Of a DNA stretch of 64,000 nucleotides, positions 35,074 through 43,785 are shown piece after piece. Within the stretch, counting starts at the first letter, position 1. Every line of letters begins with the position of its first letter. Source of the stretch: YC2-FULL-38-9 sp964629635 (GTDB lineage Bacteria; Patescibacteriota; Microgenomatia; UBA1406; GWC2-37-13); the NCBI GenBank assembly GCA_964629635.1, contig CAZVQS010000001.1, positions 62,001-126,000 of the forward strand, written 5' to 3'. Made by a program: the position numbers and the translations under genes. Below the pieces are notes generated by a model that had not been told where the DNA came from, did not search any database, and saw only the letters and a list, made by a program, of their open reading frames with translations.

Positions 35074-35955
35074 TTATTTCAGTTTCGCTTCAAGTTTGGA
35101 GAGCACGTTCACCATGCGCATTTCCATGCCGCGGTATTCAAGCGCGGCCTGGGAAGGATCGACGATGTTCACGTTCAGCCCGGTCCCCAGCTCGAATCCC
35201 GCCCGGTGCACGAACCGCGGTATGATCCGAAGGTACCAGTTTTTGTGCGGGTATATGTAGTAGTTGTACCCGAATGACATGGCGCCGAAGGAATTGCGCT
35301 CGTAAATCCGTTCAAGCTGCGCGAGGGTTTTTTTAAGGATTGCCGCAAACGCCTTGAGTTGTTCGTCGGTCAGGTCGCCGAAGTGTTCGTCCTCCTCTTT
35401 CGGCGCGATCCATATTTCGTACGGCCACTGGGAAAAATCCGGACAGTACGTATAGAAATGGGTGTCGTCCTCAACCACGTTGTTCAAGGGTTCCCGCGTG
35501 AGCGTATCCAGGTTGATCTGGGAGGGAATCACGACAAGCTGTGAGTGCGGATGTCGGATTGAGGCTCCAGAATGCTCCCCATGATTACAGAAGATAAGTA
35601 CTTGGCCTTTTTTCCGGTAGTAGTTGAACCGCTCGCGGTATGCCTTGAGAATGAGCTCAACCCGAGGCAGGGGAAGATGCTCGATATCCTTATCGTCAAA
35701 GGGCGAGTGGATGATGACTTCATGGAAATCGGTGATCGGGTATTTGTTCGGTATCACCCGCACCTGCCATCCCGGCTTGTCCTTCTCCCCCTTGCCGAGA
35801 CGGAACACCTCCCCCGGCGTTACGTGCTCGTTGCCGGGACAGAACGGACATACGGATTTTTTTGATTTCCTGCCGATGTTTTCGGGACGGTGCAGGCGGG
35901 AAGGAGCAACAATCACCCACCGGTGACTCATGATGTCGGGGATATATTTGGACAT
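35074..35955 (-). CDS. galT: Galactose-1-phosphate uridylyltransferase-like enzyme
   Basis: 293 residues, HIT superfamily. CPFCPGNE (Cys36, Cys39) is the zinc-binding start of GalT, and HPHSQ (135-139) contains the histidine that forms the uridylyl-enzyme intermediate. The enzyme exchanges UMP between UDP-glucose and galactose-1-phosphate, supplying UDP-galactose-type donors; in organisms lacking a Leloir pathway related enzymes act on other sugar phosphates, and no galK/galE is seen here. I start at MSKYIPD (35955), because residues upstream in the frame are antisense to pth. A CATACT box ends 6 nt before this ATG. It diverges from pth and may supply the glycosyltransferase clusters. Confidence 0.85.
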   Translation of the reverse strand: MSKYIPDIMSHRWVIVAPSRLHRPENIGRKSKKSVCPFCPGNEHVTPGEVFRLGKGEKDKPGWQVRVIPNKYPITDFHEVIIHSPFDDKDIEHLPLPRVELILKAYRERFNYYRKKGQVLIFCNHGEHSGASIRHPHSQLVVIPSQINLDTLTREPLNNVVEDDTHFYTYCPDFSQWPYEIWIAPKEEDEHFGDLTDEQLKAFAAILKKTLAQLERIYERNSFGAMSFGYNYYIYPHKNWYLRIIPRFVHRAGFELGTGLNVNIVDPSQAALEYRGMEMRMVNVLSKLEAKLK

Positions 35956-35991
35956 ATTATCAGTATGAAGCACCCGTTCCGCAAAATCAAC

Positions 35992-35997
35992 TATAAT
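35992..35997 (+). promoter_or_regulatory. -10 box of pth
   Basis: TATAAT ends 7 nt before the ATG at 36005, again implying a leaderless transcript. It contains an in-frame ATG (35996) which would precede the transcript start, supporting 36005 as the real start codon. No clear -35. Confidence 0.55.
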
Positions 35998-36004
35998 GGA
36001 GGGT

Positions 36005-36574
36005 ATGAAACTCATTGTCGGGCTGGGAAATCCCGGGGAAACATACCGCCTCAACCGCCACAACGCGGGATTCATGTTCGTGGAATACCTGGCGCGATCC
36101 CTTGAAAAGGAAGGCGGCCGCGTTCTTCGCGCATGGCATGCCGATTCATACAGCGAAAGCGATATCCTGAAGATGGAGCTTGAAGGAACCGGACTGCTTT
36201 TCGCAAAGCCTCTTGCATTCATGAACAAGTCGGGAGCTGCCGTACGCACGCTCATGAAAACAAGTAGCATCGGCCCGGAATCTCTCGTCGTTGCGCATGA
36301 CGATCTCGATATCCCCCTCGGCAAATTCCGCATCGTGAAAGGATACGGCCCGAAGCTCCATAACGGAATAGAGTCGATTGAAAACCATTTGCATATGAAG
36401 GACTTTCTCAGGGTACGCATCGGAGTAGACAACCGGCCTCCCCGGCAGCACAGAACTCCGGGCATCGATTACGTGCTCCAGGACTTCACCGCTCCGGAGC
36501 TCCAAACGCTCAACGGTACTTTTGAACAGATGAAGAATCTCCTCAGGTCGGAATACGCATTTCCCGGAAAATAA
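36005..36574 (+). CDS. pth: Peptidyl-tRNA hydrolase
   Basis: 189 residues, the normal length for bacterial Pth. It releases peptides from peptidyl-tRNAs dropped by ribosomes, an essential cytoplasmic recycling step. MKLIVGLGNPG is the classical start; the catalytic His is in RHNAGF (His19), FMNKSG and HDDLDIPLGK (substrate-positioning Asp) follow, and FLRVRIGV closes the core. The usual SGGHNGL loop reads YGPKLHNGIES, a modest deviation that keeps His-Asn-Gly. The ATG at 36005 fits both the family start and the promoter. Single gene, divergent from galT. Confidence 0.95.
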   Translation: MKLIVGLGNPGETYRLNRHNAGFMFVEYLARSLEKEGGRVLRAWHADSYSESDILKMELEGTGLLFAKPLAFMNKSGAAVRTLMKTSSIGPESLVVAHDDLDIPLGKFRIVKGYGPKLHNGIESIENHLHMKDFLRVRIGVDNRPPRQHRTPGIDYVLQDFTAPELQTLNGTFEQMKNLLRSEYAFPGK

Positions 36575-36616
36575 TACATATCTACTATACAGTCTCTGTG
36601 TTACAATAAATTGTAA

Positions 36617-37738
36617 ATGCTTATTCAAAAGGAAGCGTTACTGCGGGAACTGCGCGATCAGGCGGATTTCCCCACAGCCGGAGACCCCTATATCCACGCG
36701 TTCTTCAAGGCGCTTCTCTCCCCTTCCCCGGAAAGCGAAGAACTCCTCAACCTCCTGGCGGAAGCGCAGGTTGAACGGAACAAAAAGAAGCACTTCCTGA
36801 CGAAAGCCCATGCGGTGTATCTTCCCGTTCACGTCATCAATTACCTCATGATATTCCGGGAAAACAAACCCGACTATCCGTACCGGAACGAGTACAACCT
36901 GCTGGAGAGCACAGGATGGACCGGCCTCATCGGATACCTTCTCGGAAAATACCGGGACATATTCAAAACGATGCTGTACGAAAACGACGTACAGCAGAAT
37001 ATCAAACAGCGGGGCATCACCATACCTTTCCTCGTGAAAACGCTCATCAAAAGGGACGGCTTGACGGTCGCCGACCTGGGTTGCAGCGCGAACTTCATCT
37101 GGGGATCCCTGATTGCGGGATCGGGATTCGAACCTGTTGAGGACCGTACCGGATGGAACGGAAAACAGGCAATCATTGAAAACGCAAGCACGTTCCCCGT
37201 TTCCGTTAAGGAAATGCACGGAATCGACCACCGGTATCCTCTGAAAAATGCGGAAGGTAAAAAGTGGCTCCTCTCGTGCCGGCACCCGAAGGAAGTGAAA
37301 CCGGATCTCCTGGACAAAACGCGGAAACTGATTGAGGCGTACGAGAACCTTCCCCACATAAAGATTGCGGAAGGAGACTTCATCGCGCCCGGTCTTGCAA
37401 AAAACAGTTACGATATCGTCACGATGAACAATACGCTCTACCAGTTGCCGGATGCGGAGCGCGACATCGCCATGAAAGAGGCGTATGCGCTTCTCAAGGA
37501 GGACGGGGTATTCGTTATCCAGGACAACTGCGAAGTTGCGGGCGAAAACCCCCGCAAAGTGGTTTTCACGGACAGCAGAAAACCGTTTACCTATCGGTCG
37601 TGCATCGGCGGTCCGCTCGTTTCCAAGATGTTCGGCGTGGAGTGGCTTGAACTTCTCCGGTTCAAATCGACGCGCTGCCGCGAAATTGAGGAAGGAATAC
37701 ACTTCAAGGACTACATGAAAACGCTGGGCATCACTTAG
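36617..37738 (+). CDS. Predicted class I SAM-dependent methyltransferase
   Basis: 373 residues. The first 130 are helical and unfamiliar. Then VADLGCSANFIWG (about 154) matches the glycine-containing motif I of Rossmann methyltransferases in a divergent form, IAEGDFIAPGL and YDIVTMNNTLYQLPD (about 270) match motifs III-IV, and LLKEDGVFVIQDNCE corresponds to motif V. The substrate cannot be assigned. TACAAT at 36602-36607 lies 9 nt before the ATG, so the leader would be 2-3 nt. The 3' end overlaps the converging deoxyribosyltransferase-like gene by 8 nt. Confidence 0.65.
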   Translation: MLIQKEALLRELRDQADFPTAGDPYIHAFFKALLSPSPESEELLNLLAEAQVERNKKKHFLTKAHAVYLPVHVINYLMIFRENKPDYPYRNEYNLLESTGWTGLIGYLLGKYRDIFKTMLYENDVQQNIKQRGITIPFLVKTLIKRDGLTVADLGCSANFIWGSLIAGSGFEPVEDRTGWNGKQAIIENASTFPVSVKEMHGIDHRYPLKNAEGKKWLLSCRHPKEVKPDLLDKTRKLIEAYENLPHIKIAEGDFIAPGLAKNSYDIVTMNNTLYQLPDAERDIAMKEAYALLKEDGVFVIQDNCEVAGENPRKVVFTDSRKPFTYRSCIGGPLVSKMFGVEWLELLRFKSTRCREIEEGIHFKDYMKTLGIT

Positions 37739-38303
37739 TTTTGTTCTTCTTCATGTGTTCGAGGATAAGGCTCCGTATGAACTGGGACTTGGTGACCCCT
37801 TTCTGCTTGCTGACCGTTACCAGGTATTCAAGCAGGTTCGGGTTGATGAAGAAGTTGAACCGCTTGTCCCTCATGTTGACGGCGAAATCGACCGCCCGGG
37901 CGATCACCTGCCGGTAGTTTGTCTCATCGTACACAAAAATACTCATCTTCTCATCCCCCACCCCCGGCAGAAGAAACGATTTCTGCTCCTGGTAAAACAG
38001 GATGATGGTCGGCTTGGAAAGGGACAAGGACTTATCGATGAGAAAACCGACTCCCGAGCTTGAAACGGAAGCTTCAAAAATGCAGAAATCGGCTTTGGCA
38101 ATCGAGTCAACCATGTCCTGGTAGAACTGGGACATGGCGCCTTCTTTTCCTTTTGCCATTTTCGTTTCAAACGAATCGGACGAAAGGGTGATGAGATCGC
38201 TCGTATGGGTGTAGCCCAGCTCCTTTATTTCGTCGTAGATTTTATGGAGCATGTCGCCGACGAACTTATCCGCCCTTGGCGCGCTTACGTAGAAAACTTT
38301 CAT
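37731..38303 (-). CDS. Deoxyribosyltransferase-like protein fused to a ribbon-helix-helix domain (copy 1)
   Basis: 190 residues. The N-terminal 140 residues resemble the nucleoside 2-deoxyribosyltransferase/DUF4406 fold: MKVFYVSAPRA start strand, a helix, KADFCIFEASVSSSGVGFLIDKSLSLSKPTI with the acidic and small-residue pattern of that pocket. The C-terminal 45 residues (KRFNFFINPNLLEYLVTVS, TKSQFIRSLILEHMKKNK) look like a ribbon-helix-helix DNA-binding unit. A protein that pairs a nucleotide-binding pocket with RHH could be a ligand-responsive repressor. A homologous gene diverges from it across a 125-nt gap with promoters on both sides. Catalytic activity is unproven. Confidence 0.65.
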   Translation of the reverse strand: MKVFYVSAPRADKFVGDMLHKIYDEIKELGYTHTSDLITLSSDSFETKMAKGKEGAMSQFYQDMVDSIAKADFCIFEASVSSSGVGFLIDKSLSLSKPTIILFYQEQKSFLLPGVGDEKMSIFVYDETNYRQVIARAVDFAVNMRDKRFNFFINPNLLEYLVTVSKQKGVTKSQFIRSLILEHMKKNKTK

Positions 38304-38314
38304 ATTTCAACTTA

Positions 38315-38342
38315 ATTATAGCCGATTGCGCGCCGATGTCAA
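38315..38342 (-). promoter_or_regulatory. Promoter of deoxyribosyltransferase-like copy 1
   Basis: Minus-strand TTGACA (38337-38342), 16-nt spacer, TATAAT (38315-38320); the ATG is 11 nt after the -10 box. Both hexamers are perfect, so expression should be strong unless repressed. Confidence 0.7.
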
Positions 38343-38405
38343 TCACCCCGTTAGGCTGCTGTTATAACCCGTATGCCATTTCAGACATCTTACGGAGGAC
38401 ATCTG

Positions 38406-38414
38406 TGTTATAAT
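38406..38414 (+). promoter_or_regulatory. Promoter of deoxyribosyltransferase-like copy 2
   Basis: TG-T-TATAAT extended -10 (38406-38414), 14 nt before the ATG at 38429. The two divergent promoters lie within about 100 nt and could be controlled jointly. Confidence 0.6.
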
Positions 38415-38428
38415 AGTGGCTAATTTCA

Positions 38429-39010
38429 ATGAAAGTATTTTTTACCGCATCACTCAGGGGACAACACGAATTCGGGGAATACTACGAACAGATCTTTGAG
38501 CGCCTGAAAAATCTCGGATATACCCATCTGGACAATGAGATTCTGACGCTTTCCAAAAATTACTACGAAAAAATACAGAAAGAAGGCCGTACCGCCTGCG
38601 TTGATTTGTACCAGAGGAAAATGAAGCACCTGAAGGAAGCGGATATCTGCTTGTTCGAATGCACGGTGCCGAGCCTTTCCATAGGCTACCAGATACTGAA
38701 AGCCATAGATTTCAACCGCCCTACCGTCATCCTCCACCTCAAAGGGAACGTTCCCCAGTTTATCTCCGGCATAGACAACGACAAGCTTATTGTCAAGGAA
38801 TATACTCCGCAAACGCTTGAGGAAATTGTGGACAGCTCAATCCGGGAAGCGACGGACCTCCAGGACAAACGGTTCAACTTCTTCATCAACCCGTATCTCC
38901 TGAACTACCTCCAGAAAGTAAGCAAAGAGCAGAATATCACGAAGTCCACGTTCATACGCAACCTCATACTCACCCACAAGAAAAAACACGGCAAGACGCT
39001 TGCCGCTTAA
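38429..39010 (+). CDS. Deoxyribosyltransferase-like protein fused to a ribbon-helix-helix domain (copy 2)
   Basis: 193 residues, clearly paralogous over its full length to the divergent gene at 37731. Shared elements: MKVFFTASLRG, LGYTH, LTLS, KEADICLFECTVPSLSIGYQ, DLQDKRFNFFINPYLLNYL and TKSTFIRNLILTHKKK. The C-terminal portion again fits strand-helix-helix DNA binding. Identity is moderate, so the duplication is old or the two have specialised. The 3' end overlaps the converging methyltransferase gene by 4 nt. It could be enzyme, nucleotide sensor or autorepressor; the sequence alone does not decide. Confidence 0.65.
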   Translation: MKVFFTASLRGQHEFGEYYEQIFERLKNLGYTHLDNEILTLSKNYYEKIQKEGRTACVDLYQRKMKHLKEADICLFECTVPSLSIGYQILKAIDFNRPTVILHLKGNVPQFISGIDNDKLIVKEYTPQTLEEIVDSSIREATDLQDKRFNFFINPYLLNYLQKVSKEQNITKSTFIRNLILTHKKKHGKTLAA

Positions 39011-39933
39011 GCTATCCTGTCACAGACAATCCAGGCCTGCAGTGAATTATGGAGTTTGGTGTTCTCAAATCCGTAGAACTGGACGTTTTGAACCTTATAG
39101 CCGTGGCTCCGGAAATACTCCTTCCATGATCCGATGCGGTGGAAATTGAACGCAAGATGCATGTCGATCAGTCCGTGCGCTACTATGTTGCCGAAAAAAT
39201 CAATGAGAACAAGGAAATCGTATTGGTCCTCAGGCGAAAGCTGCACGTATTGTCTCAGTTCCGGCTGGCTCCCGAGAAGCGGGGCTATTCCGGGCGTTTC
39301 CGCGTCAACCCCGTACATATCTTCCTTGACGATGATGCGTTTGGCAACCCGGTTCAATTCCCCCATGATCTTTTCCATATCGGAGGGATCGATATGGTGG
39401 AATACGGTTTTCACGATAGCGGTATCTGCGGCGTCATTCTCGTACGGGATGACGGTTGAGCTGTCCATCTTCCGGAACGACAGGTGCTTTGCAGATTCAT
39501 CCCGGTAATCCATCACATCCGTTGTTATCACATCATATCCGTGTTTTTCCAGTTCCAGCGCGAAATATCCCCCGTTGCTGCCGAAATCGAGCACCTTTTT
39601 CCCTGAAATGAACGGGCTGATGCAGCGGTAGTCGACAAGGGAGCGCGTGTGGGTTTTGTAGTGTCTGTGCAAAATGTTGAACCAGAAGGAAGGATCCCCT
39701 TTGCGGAAAACGGTCCCGTTCACCTTGACGACCGCCTGCCTGAGCGCCTTCTCCCTGTCTCCGGATTCAAGACTCGACAGCAGTATGCGAAACGCTTCCT
39801 CGACCATTTGTTCGGCCTCCTGACGGTGGCCGGCGAAAAAATGTCCGTAGCTGGACTTGAGCACCGGTTTCACGAATCCGACGGCAGTTCGGTTGCTCAG
39901 CGCCGATATGATGGTTGATTTGCTGCTGGCCAT
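39007..39933 (-). CDS. SAM-dependent methyltransferase
   Basis: 308 residues. KKVLDFGSNGGYFALELEKHG (motif I with GSNGG), DVITTDVMD (acidic end of strand 2), AADTAIVKTVFHHI (motif IV region) and RVAKRIIVKEDM (motif V) define a class I methyltransferase of the Methyltransf_11/25 type. The N-terminal 110 residues are a helical extension and the C-terminal 100 residues a substrate-binding cap. Small-molecule, lipid or glycan methylation is possible. It is monocistronic, convergent with the deoxyribosyltransferase-like gene, and diverges from the glycosyltransferase operon, so methylation of surface glycans is a reasonable guess. Confidence 0.8.
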   Translation of the reverse strand: MASSKSTIISALSNRTAVGFVKPVLKSSYGHFFAGHRQEAEQMVEEAFRILLSSLESGDREKALRQAVVKVNGTVFRKGDPSFWFNILHRHYKTHTRSLVDYRCISPFISGKKVLDFGSNGGYFALELEKHGYDVITTDVMDYRDESAKHLSFRKMDSSTVIPYENDAADTAIVKTVFHHIDPSDMEKIMGELNRVAKRIIVKEDMYGVDAETPGIAPLLGSQPELRQYVQLSPEDQYDFLVLIDFFGNIVAHGLIDMHLAFNFHRIGSWKEYFRSHGYKVQNVQFYGFENTKLHNSLQAWIVCDRIA

Positions 39934-40069
39934 ATAAAAAAACGGTCTGCTGCCGCGTTATAGGTTAAGTATACCCCTTCCCGGACAACAGTACCGGTTA
40001 AAGTACTATTATACTACAAACTGCGTGAAAAATCACTATAGGTTATTATGGGAGTTCTTACACAACTAT

Positions 40070-40099
40070 TTGATTTTGTCCCGCGCGGTATTGTATAAT
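40070..40099 (+). promoter_or_regulatory. Promoter of the second glycosyltransferase operon
   Basis: TTGATT (40070-40075), 18-nt spacer, TATAAT (40094-40099). The ATG at 40112 is 12 nt downstream, so a GTG 29 codons earlier in the same frame would be outside the transcript. Confidence 0.6.
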
Positions 40100-40111
40100 G
40101 TTGTTTACCCT

Positions 40112-41329
40112 ATGGATATCATCCAAGTCACACACATGTTCCTGGACGGAGGAGGAAGGGAGGAGCATGTGTTTGAGATCTCCAAATACCTCTCCCAACT
40201 CGGACATAGGGTAACGATCGTCACTTCAGACTACACGCCGACCGGCGAATACAACCTGAAACGGAAAGCGGATAAAGTCCCCGGCATCAAAGTGGTTACC
40301 CTCAAAGGGTTCACGACCAAGATACCGCCCGGCCGTATCCAGATCCCCGACCTCGTCGATTTTCTTCTCGATTACAAGGCGGATGTCATCCACGCCCACG
40401 GCATGGGAGAACAGCCTCCGGAAGACGCCTTCTATGCGGCCAAGATCAAGAAAATCCCCTATGTTTTCACGCTCCATTTCGCCCCCTATACCGTATACAA
40501 GAAACTGAACGCCGACCATGTATGGAGCGTCATCCAGAAATACCAGGTGTACAACATCCTGAGAGGAACCGACAAGATTATCGCCGTATCGCCTGACGAA
40601 CAGAAAGATATCGTCAAGTATACCCAGTATGAGGGAAACAACTTCGAAATGATCCCGAACGGTTTTGACGTACCCGAACAGAAAGTGACACCCGCAACGA
40701 TAAAGGAAACGTTCAAGAAATACGGAATACCGGAAGGCCGCCGCTATGTCGTTTTCATGGGGGCGCTCACCAACCCGCGCAAAGGCGCGTTTGAAGCCAT
40801 TCAAGCATTCCGCAGCGCCCTTCTCAAACACCCCGACCTCCATCTTATCCTCATGGGAACCTGGGATACCCGCCTGAGCCAGCTCGGGAAACCAAACCTC
40901 ACGATCCGGGTGCTCGAAAAACTTGCCAAAGCCAAACACGTTACGGTCACCGGTTGGGTGAGCTCGCAGGACAAATTCAATCTCCTGCAGGGATCAAACG
41001 TGTTCATCTCCCCCACCTCCTACGAGGCGTTCGGCATCGCACTCGCTGAGGCGCTCTACTCGAAGATCCCGGTCGTCACGACCGATATCGGCGGATGCCG
41101 GTATGTCGTCCGAAACGGCATCGACGGCATTCTCGTGAAATCAAGCGACGACATCGAAGGGTTCACGAAAGCATTGAACAGAATACTCGGCAATACAGAA
41201 CTTGCCAGGAAAATGGGTGAGGAAGGCCATAAACGGGTAAGCCGCCTGTTCTCCTGGAAAAAAACCGCGCAGATGCTTGAGAAAACCTACGCTTCCCTCA
41301 TCGCAAAGAACGCCAGAAACTCCAAATAA
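40112..41329 (+). CDS. Glycosyltransferase, GT4 family
   Basis: 405 residues from MDIIQVTHMFLDGGGREEHV, the GT4 N-terminal strand and Gly-rich donor/acceptor loop. The C-terminal Rossmann domain has VVFMGALTNPRKGAFEAIQAF (about 210), VTGWVSSQDKFNLLQGSNVF and SPTSYEAFGIALAEALYSK, containing the E-x7-E type motif (SYEAFGIALAEA) of retaining GT4 enzymes. It would add a hexose or similar sugar to an envelope glycan. First gene of a four-gene operon (15, 6 and -4 nt spacings) with another GT4 and a CgeB-like enzyme. Confidence 0.9.
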   Translation: MDIIQVTHMFLDGGGREEHVFEISKYLSQLGHRVTIVTSDYTPTGEYNLKRKADKVPGIKVVTLKGFTTKIPPGRIQIPDLVDFLLDYKADVIHAHGMGEQPPEDAFYAAKIKKIPYVFTLHFAPYTVYKKLNADHVWSVIQKYQVYNILRGTDKIIAVSPDEQKDIVKYTQYEGNNFEMIPNGFDVPEQKVTPATIKETFKKYGIPEGRRYVVFMGALTNPRKGAFEAIQAFRSALLKHPDLHLILMGTWDTRLSQLGKPNLTIRVLEKLAKAKHVTVTGWVSSQDKFNLLQGSNVFISPTSYEAFGIALAEALYSKIPVVTTDIGGCRYVVRNGIDGILVKSSDDIEGFTKALNRILGNTELARKMGEEGHKRVSRLFSWKKTAQMLEKTYASLIAKNARNSK

Positions 41330-41344
41330 CTGGTAACATAAGAT

Positions 41345-42340
41345 ATGCGCATATGTCTCTTGTCCAAAACCGGGACGAGTTCCAACTGGCTGTACGAAGG
41401 CACCCACGATGCGCTGAAAGATTTGGGCATACAGGTGCTCGACGTCAACGTCAACCGGGAACGCAACGAAGATACGCCCCACTGGGTATCGGTTCCCACA
41501 CTCACTTCCGATGCGCACAAGAAACCGGAAGATGAAGGAATACTTGAAAAAATCCGCGCATTCCGTCCTGATTACCTCTTTATCCTTTCCTACTCGAGTC
41601 TCCCTTTTTTCAGTGCAAACGCGAAAGAGCTCAGGGACAGCCTCAGCGGTAACGGCAGGATCATGTACTGGACCGGGGACCTTGCCCGGGAAGTGCACGA
41701 AAACAAGTACCTCGGACAGATGATCGACTATATATTCCTCAACGATGTTGAAACGATCGACAGTTTCAAGAAGAAATGGGAAAACCCGCGCGTATACTAC
41801 ATGCCTCACGGTACGATCCCCGCACGCATGTTTCCCGCTTCCAAACGCTTCCGGCATCATGTCGCCTTCCTCGGGAGAAGGCAGAAAACGGACGACCGGT
41901 ACGTTGAGCGCAATGCGGTGCTTGACGCGTTTGCACACGCGTTCCGCATGAAGGAGGAGAATTCGGTTGTCTCGCCCAACGACGTGCATGCATTCTACCG
42001 CGGATGCAAAATCGCGCTGGCGGTCAGCTGGGACAACCATGCCAAGCTCTACACGTCAGACCGCATCTGGAACGTCATGGGCGCGGGTACCTTCTGTCTC
42101 CATTATCACTTCACCGGCATCGAGCGGCTTGTCGAAAATGGTAACCATCTCGTATGGTTTACCGCAATCGATGAGGGGCTGGAACTTGCACGCTTCTACC
42201 TGAAGCACGATGACTTAAGAGAGCGGATTGCCCTGGCAGGCTATAATCTGGTAAAATACCGGCATACCTACCGCAGCCGGGTGGAAAACATCCTCTCGAT
42301 CATGGAAGGAAACACCGACGGGTTTAACGGATTCATGTAA
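41345..42340 (+). CDS. CgeB/DUF3880-like glycosyltransferase
   Basis: 331 residues. GT-B-like organisation: N-terminal half ends in YWTGDLAREVHENK and DYIFLNDVETIDSF, typical of the CgeB/spore-maturation glycosyltransferase group; the C-terminal half has HVAFLGRRQKTDDRYV, CKIALAVSWDNHAKLYTSDR and WNVMGAGTFCLHYHFTGIERL, where the terminal domain selects the nucleotide sugar. The conserved D-R-x-W-N-V-M-G pattern supports Glyco_trans_1_2. It acts with the flanking GT4 enzymes on the same product. Spacing to both neighbours is under 20 nt and no separate promoter is clear. Confidence 0.75.
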   Translation: MRICLLSKTGTSSNWLYEGTHDALKDLGIQVLDVNVNRERNEDTPHWVSVPTLTSDAHKKPEDEGILEKIRAFRPDYLFILSYSSLPFFSANAKELRDSLSGNGRIMYWTGDLAREVHENKYLGQMIDYIFLNDVETIDSFKKKWENPRVYYMPHGTIPARMFPASKRFRHHVAFLGRRQKTDDRYVERNAVLDAFAHAFRMKEENSVVSPNDVHAFYRGCKIALAVSWDNHAKLYTSDRIWNVMGAGTFCLHYHFTGIERLVENGNHLVWFTAIDEGLELARFYLKHDDLRERIALAGYNLVKYRHTYRSRVENILSIMEGNTDGFNGFM

Positions 42341-42346
42341 CACCTT

Positions 42347-43495
42347 ATGAAAAAAATTCGCCTTGCGGTCCTGAACGACAACCACACGAAAATCGGCCCC
42401 TTCACGAAAAAGGGCACCGAGATATTCGACTACATTTACATAACCAACCTGAACCGCCTGAAGAAAAAAGAAGTGAATATCACCTCATTCTGTGCAGGCA
42501 GTTCGAGCCTGCCGGTCAAAATCGAAAGCATCACGTACCATTCCTCTATCGAAAGCAAATTCATTGGCGAGAAACACAATCTCCTCTTCAATATGGCCCT
42601 GACTGCCAAAGCAATCTCGCTTCAGAAGAAATACGACATTTTCCACGTGAATAACGGCATCGGCGAGAACATCATCCCGTTCGCGAAATTCATCAGGAAA
42701 CCGATCATCGTCACCATGCACGGCACCACTTACGACCTCTACAAGCAGAAATTCATGAACATCGTCGACATCCCGAGCAACGTACATTTTGTGTCGATCA
42801 GCAATGCGCAGCGCAAGCATCTGCCCAAACTCAACTACGTGAAAACCATTTACCACGGGATAGACGCAAACAAATTCCTCTTCCATGAAACGGGCGGAAA
42901 GAATATCGTGTGGACCGGCAGGGCGACTCCGGACAAGGGATTGGATACGGTCGTCCTCGTTGCCAAGAAGATGAAGAAGCCGGTGCGCATATTCCCGATC
43001 ATCAAAGCCGAATACTTCGAATGGCTCCATGAGGAAATCATCAAGAAGCGGGACGTCGTAAACCAGATCGTAAAGCTGCACATTGAATTCGATGTCGCGC
43101 GCTCAAACCTCGTAACCGAATACCAGAACAGCAAAGTGTTCCTCTTCCCCCTCAGGTGGGAGGAACCTTTTGGCTTTACCGTCATCGAGTCCATGTCATG
43201 CGGCACGCCGGTCATATCGTTTGCCCGCGGAGCGATGCCGGAGATCGTAAAAGACGGGGTAACCGGCCTTCTCGTCAATCCGTCCCCCGACGATATCCGG
43301 GGAAATTTCATCACCAAGAAAACAGGCCTGGAAGGCCTCATGGAGGCGGTTGAACGCATATACAGCATGCCTGAGGCGGATTACCTGGCCATGCGCCGCG
43401 CATGCCGCGCCCATGTTGAAAACAATTTCACGGTCGAACGGATGGTAAACGACTACATGGAGGTATACCGGAAGGTGCTTGAAAAGAAGTCATGA
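42347..43495 (+). CDS. Glycosyltransferase, GT4 family
   Basis: 382 residues. The N-terminal domain includes FHVNNGIGENIIPFAKFIRK and VTMHGTTYDLY; the C-terminal domain has IVWTGRATPDKGLDTVVLVA (about 185), then FPLRWEEPFGFTVIESMSCG, the E-P-F-G-x7-E signature of GT4, and GTPVISFARGAMPEIVKDG. This is the best-conserved glycosyltransferase in the window. The 3' end overlaps the next small gene by 4 nt (ATGA), showing tight coupling. Confidence 0.9.
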   Translation: MKKIRLAVLNDNHTKIGPFTKKGTEIFDYIYITNLNRLKKKEVNITSFCAGSSSLPVKIESITYHSSIESKFIGEKHNLLFNMALTAKAISLQKKYDIFHVNNGIGENIIPFAKFIRKPIIVTMHGTTYDLYKQKFMNIVDIPSNVHFVSISNAQRKHLPKLNYVKTIYHGIDANKFLFHETGGKNIVWTGRATPDKGLDTVVLVAKKMKKPVRIFPIIKAEYFEWLHEEIIKKRDVVNQIVKLHIEFDVARSNLVTEYQNSKVFLFPLRWEEPFGFTVIESMSCGTPVISFARGAMPEIVKDGVTGLLVNPSPDDIRGNFITKKTGLEGLMEAVERIYSMPEADYLAMRRACRAHVENNFTVERMVNDYMEVYRKVLEKKS

Positions 43496-43785
43496 AAACC
43501 ATAAAGGACATCCTTAAAAACTTCAACCCGCTTGAAGACAAGTACATCTCCCGCGAATACCAGTCTTTCGGGGTGCATCTTGCGGAAAAACTGGAGGACG
43601 AACGAAGGAAAGGGCTCTATATCAAGCTTGCCAAGATCATCCCCCGGCCCATACTGGAACAGGCTTTGAGGTTCGTCGTCGACTCGCGTGCACGCAGGAA
43701 AGGCGCGCTTTTCATGTGGAAGCTCAAGGAAATGGGAGCGTTCGGGGGAGATGAAAAAAAGGCAAAGAAAAACGCCAAGGGCTAA
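43492..43785 (+). CDS. Small basic hypothetical protein in the glycosyltransferase operon
   Basis: 97 residues, rich in Lys, Arg and Glu, helical, with no membrane segment. I recognise no family; HLAEKLEDERRKGLYIKLAKIIPRPILEQALRFV is a possible helix-turn-helix-helix bundle. The start overlaps the GT4 stop by 4 nt and the stop overlaps the converging GH18-like gene by 4 nt. It may be an accessory factor for the glycosyltransferases, but only the context says so. Confidence 0.55.
   Translation: MKTIKDILKNFNPLEDKYISREYQSFGVHLAEKLEDERRKGLYIKLAKIIPRPILEQALRFVVDSRARRKGALFMWKLKEMGAFGGDEKKAKKNAKG

Noticed and set aside
35956..36465. N-terminal extension of galT
   Set aside because: It overlaps pth on the other strand and the family start MSKYIPD lies at 35955, behind a fitting -10 box.
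36638..37702. Long open frame (354 codons) on the minus strand opposite the methyltransferase-like gene
   Set aside because: It mirrors a gene with recognisable methyltransferase motifs, has no own promoter or start site and shows no family pattern. Similar antisense frames at 2763-3467 and 41141-42040 were discarded for the same reason.
40025..40111. N-terminal extension of the GT4 protein from GTG at 40025
   Set aside because: It would begin upstream of the promoter at 40070-40099, and MDIIQVTHMFLDGGG is the family start.
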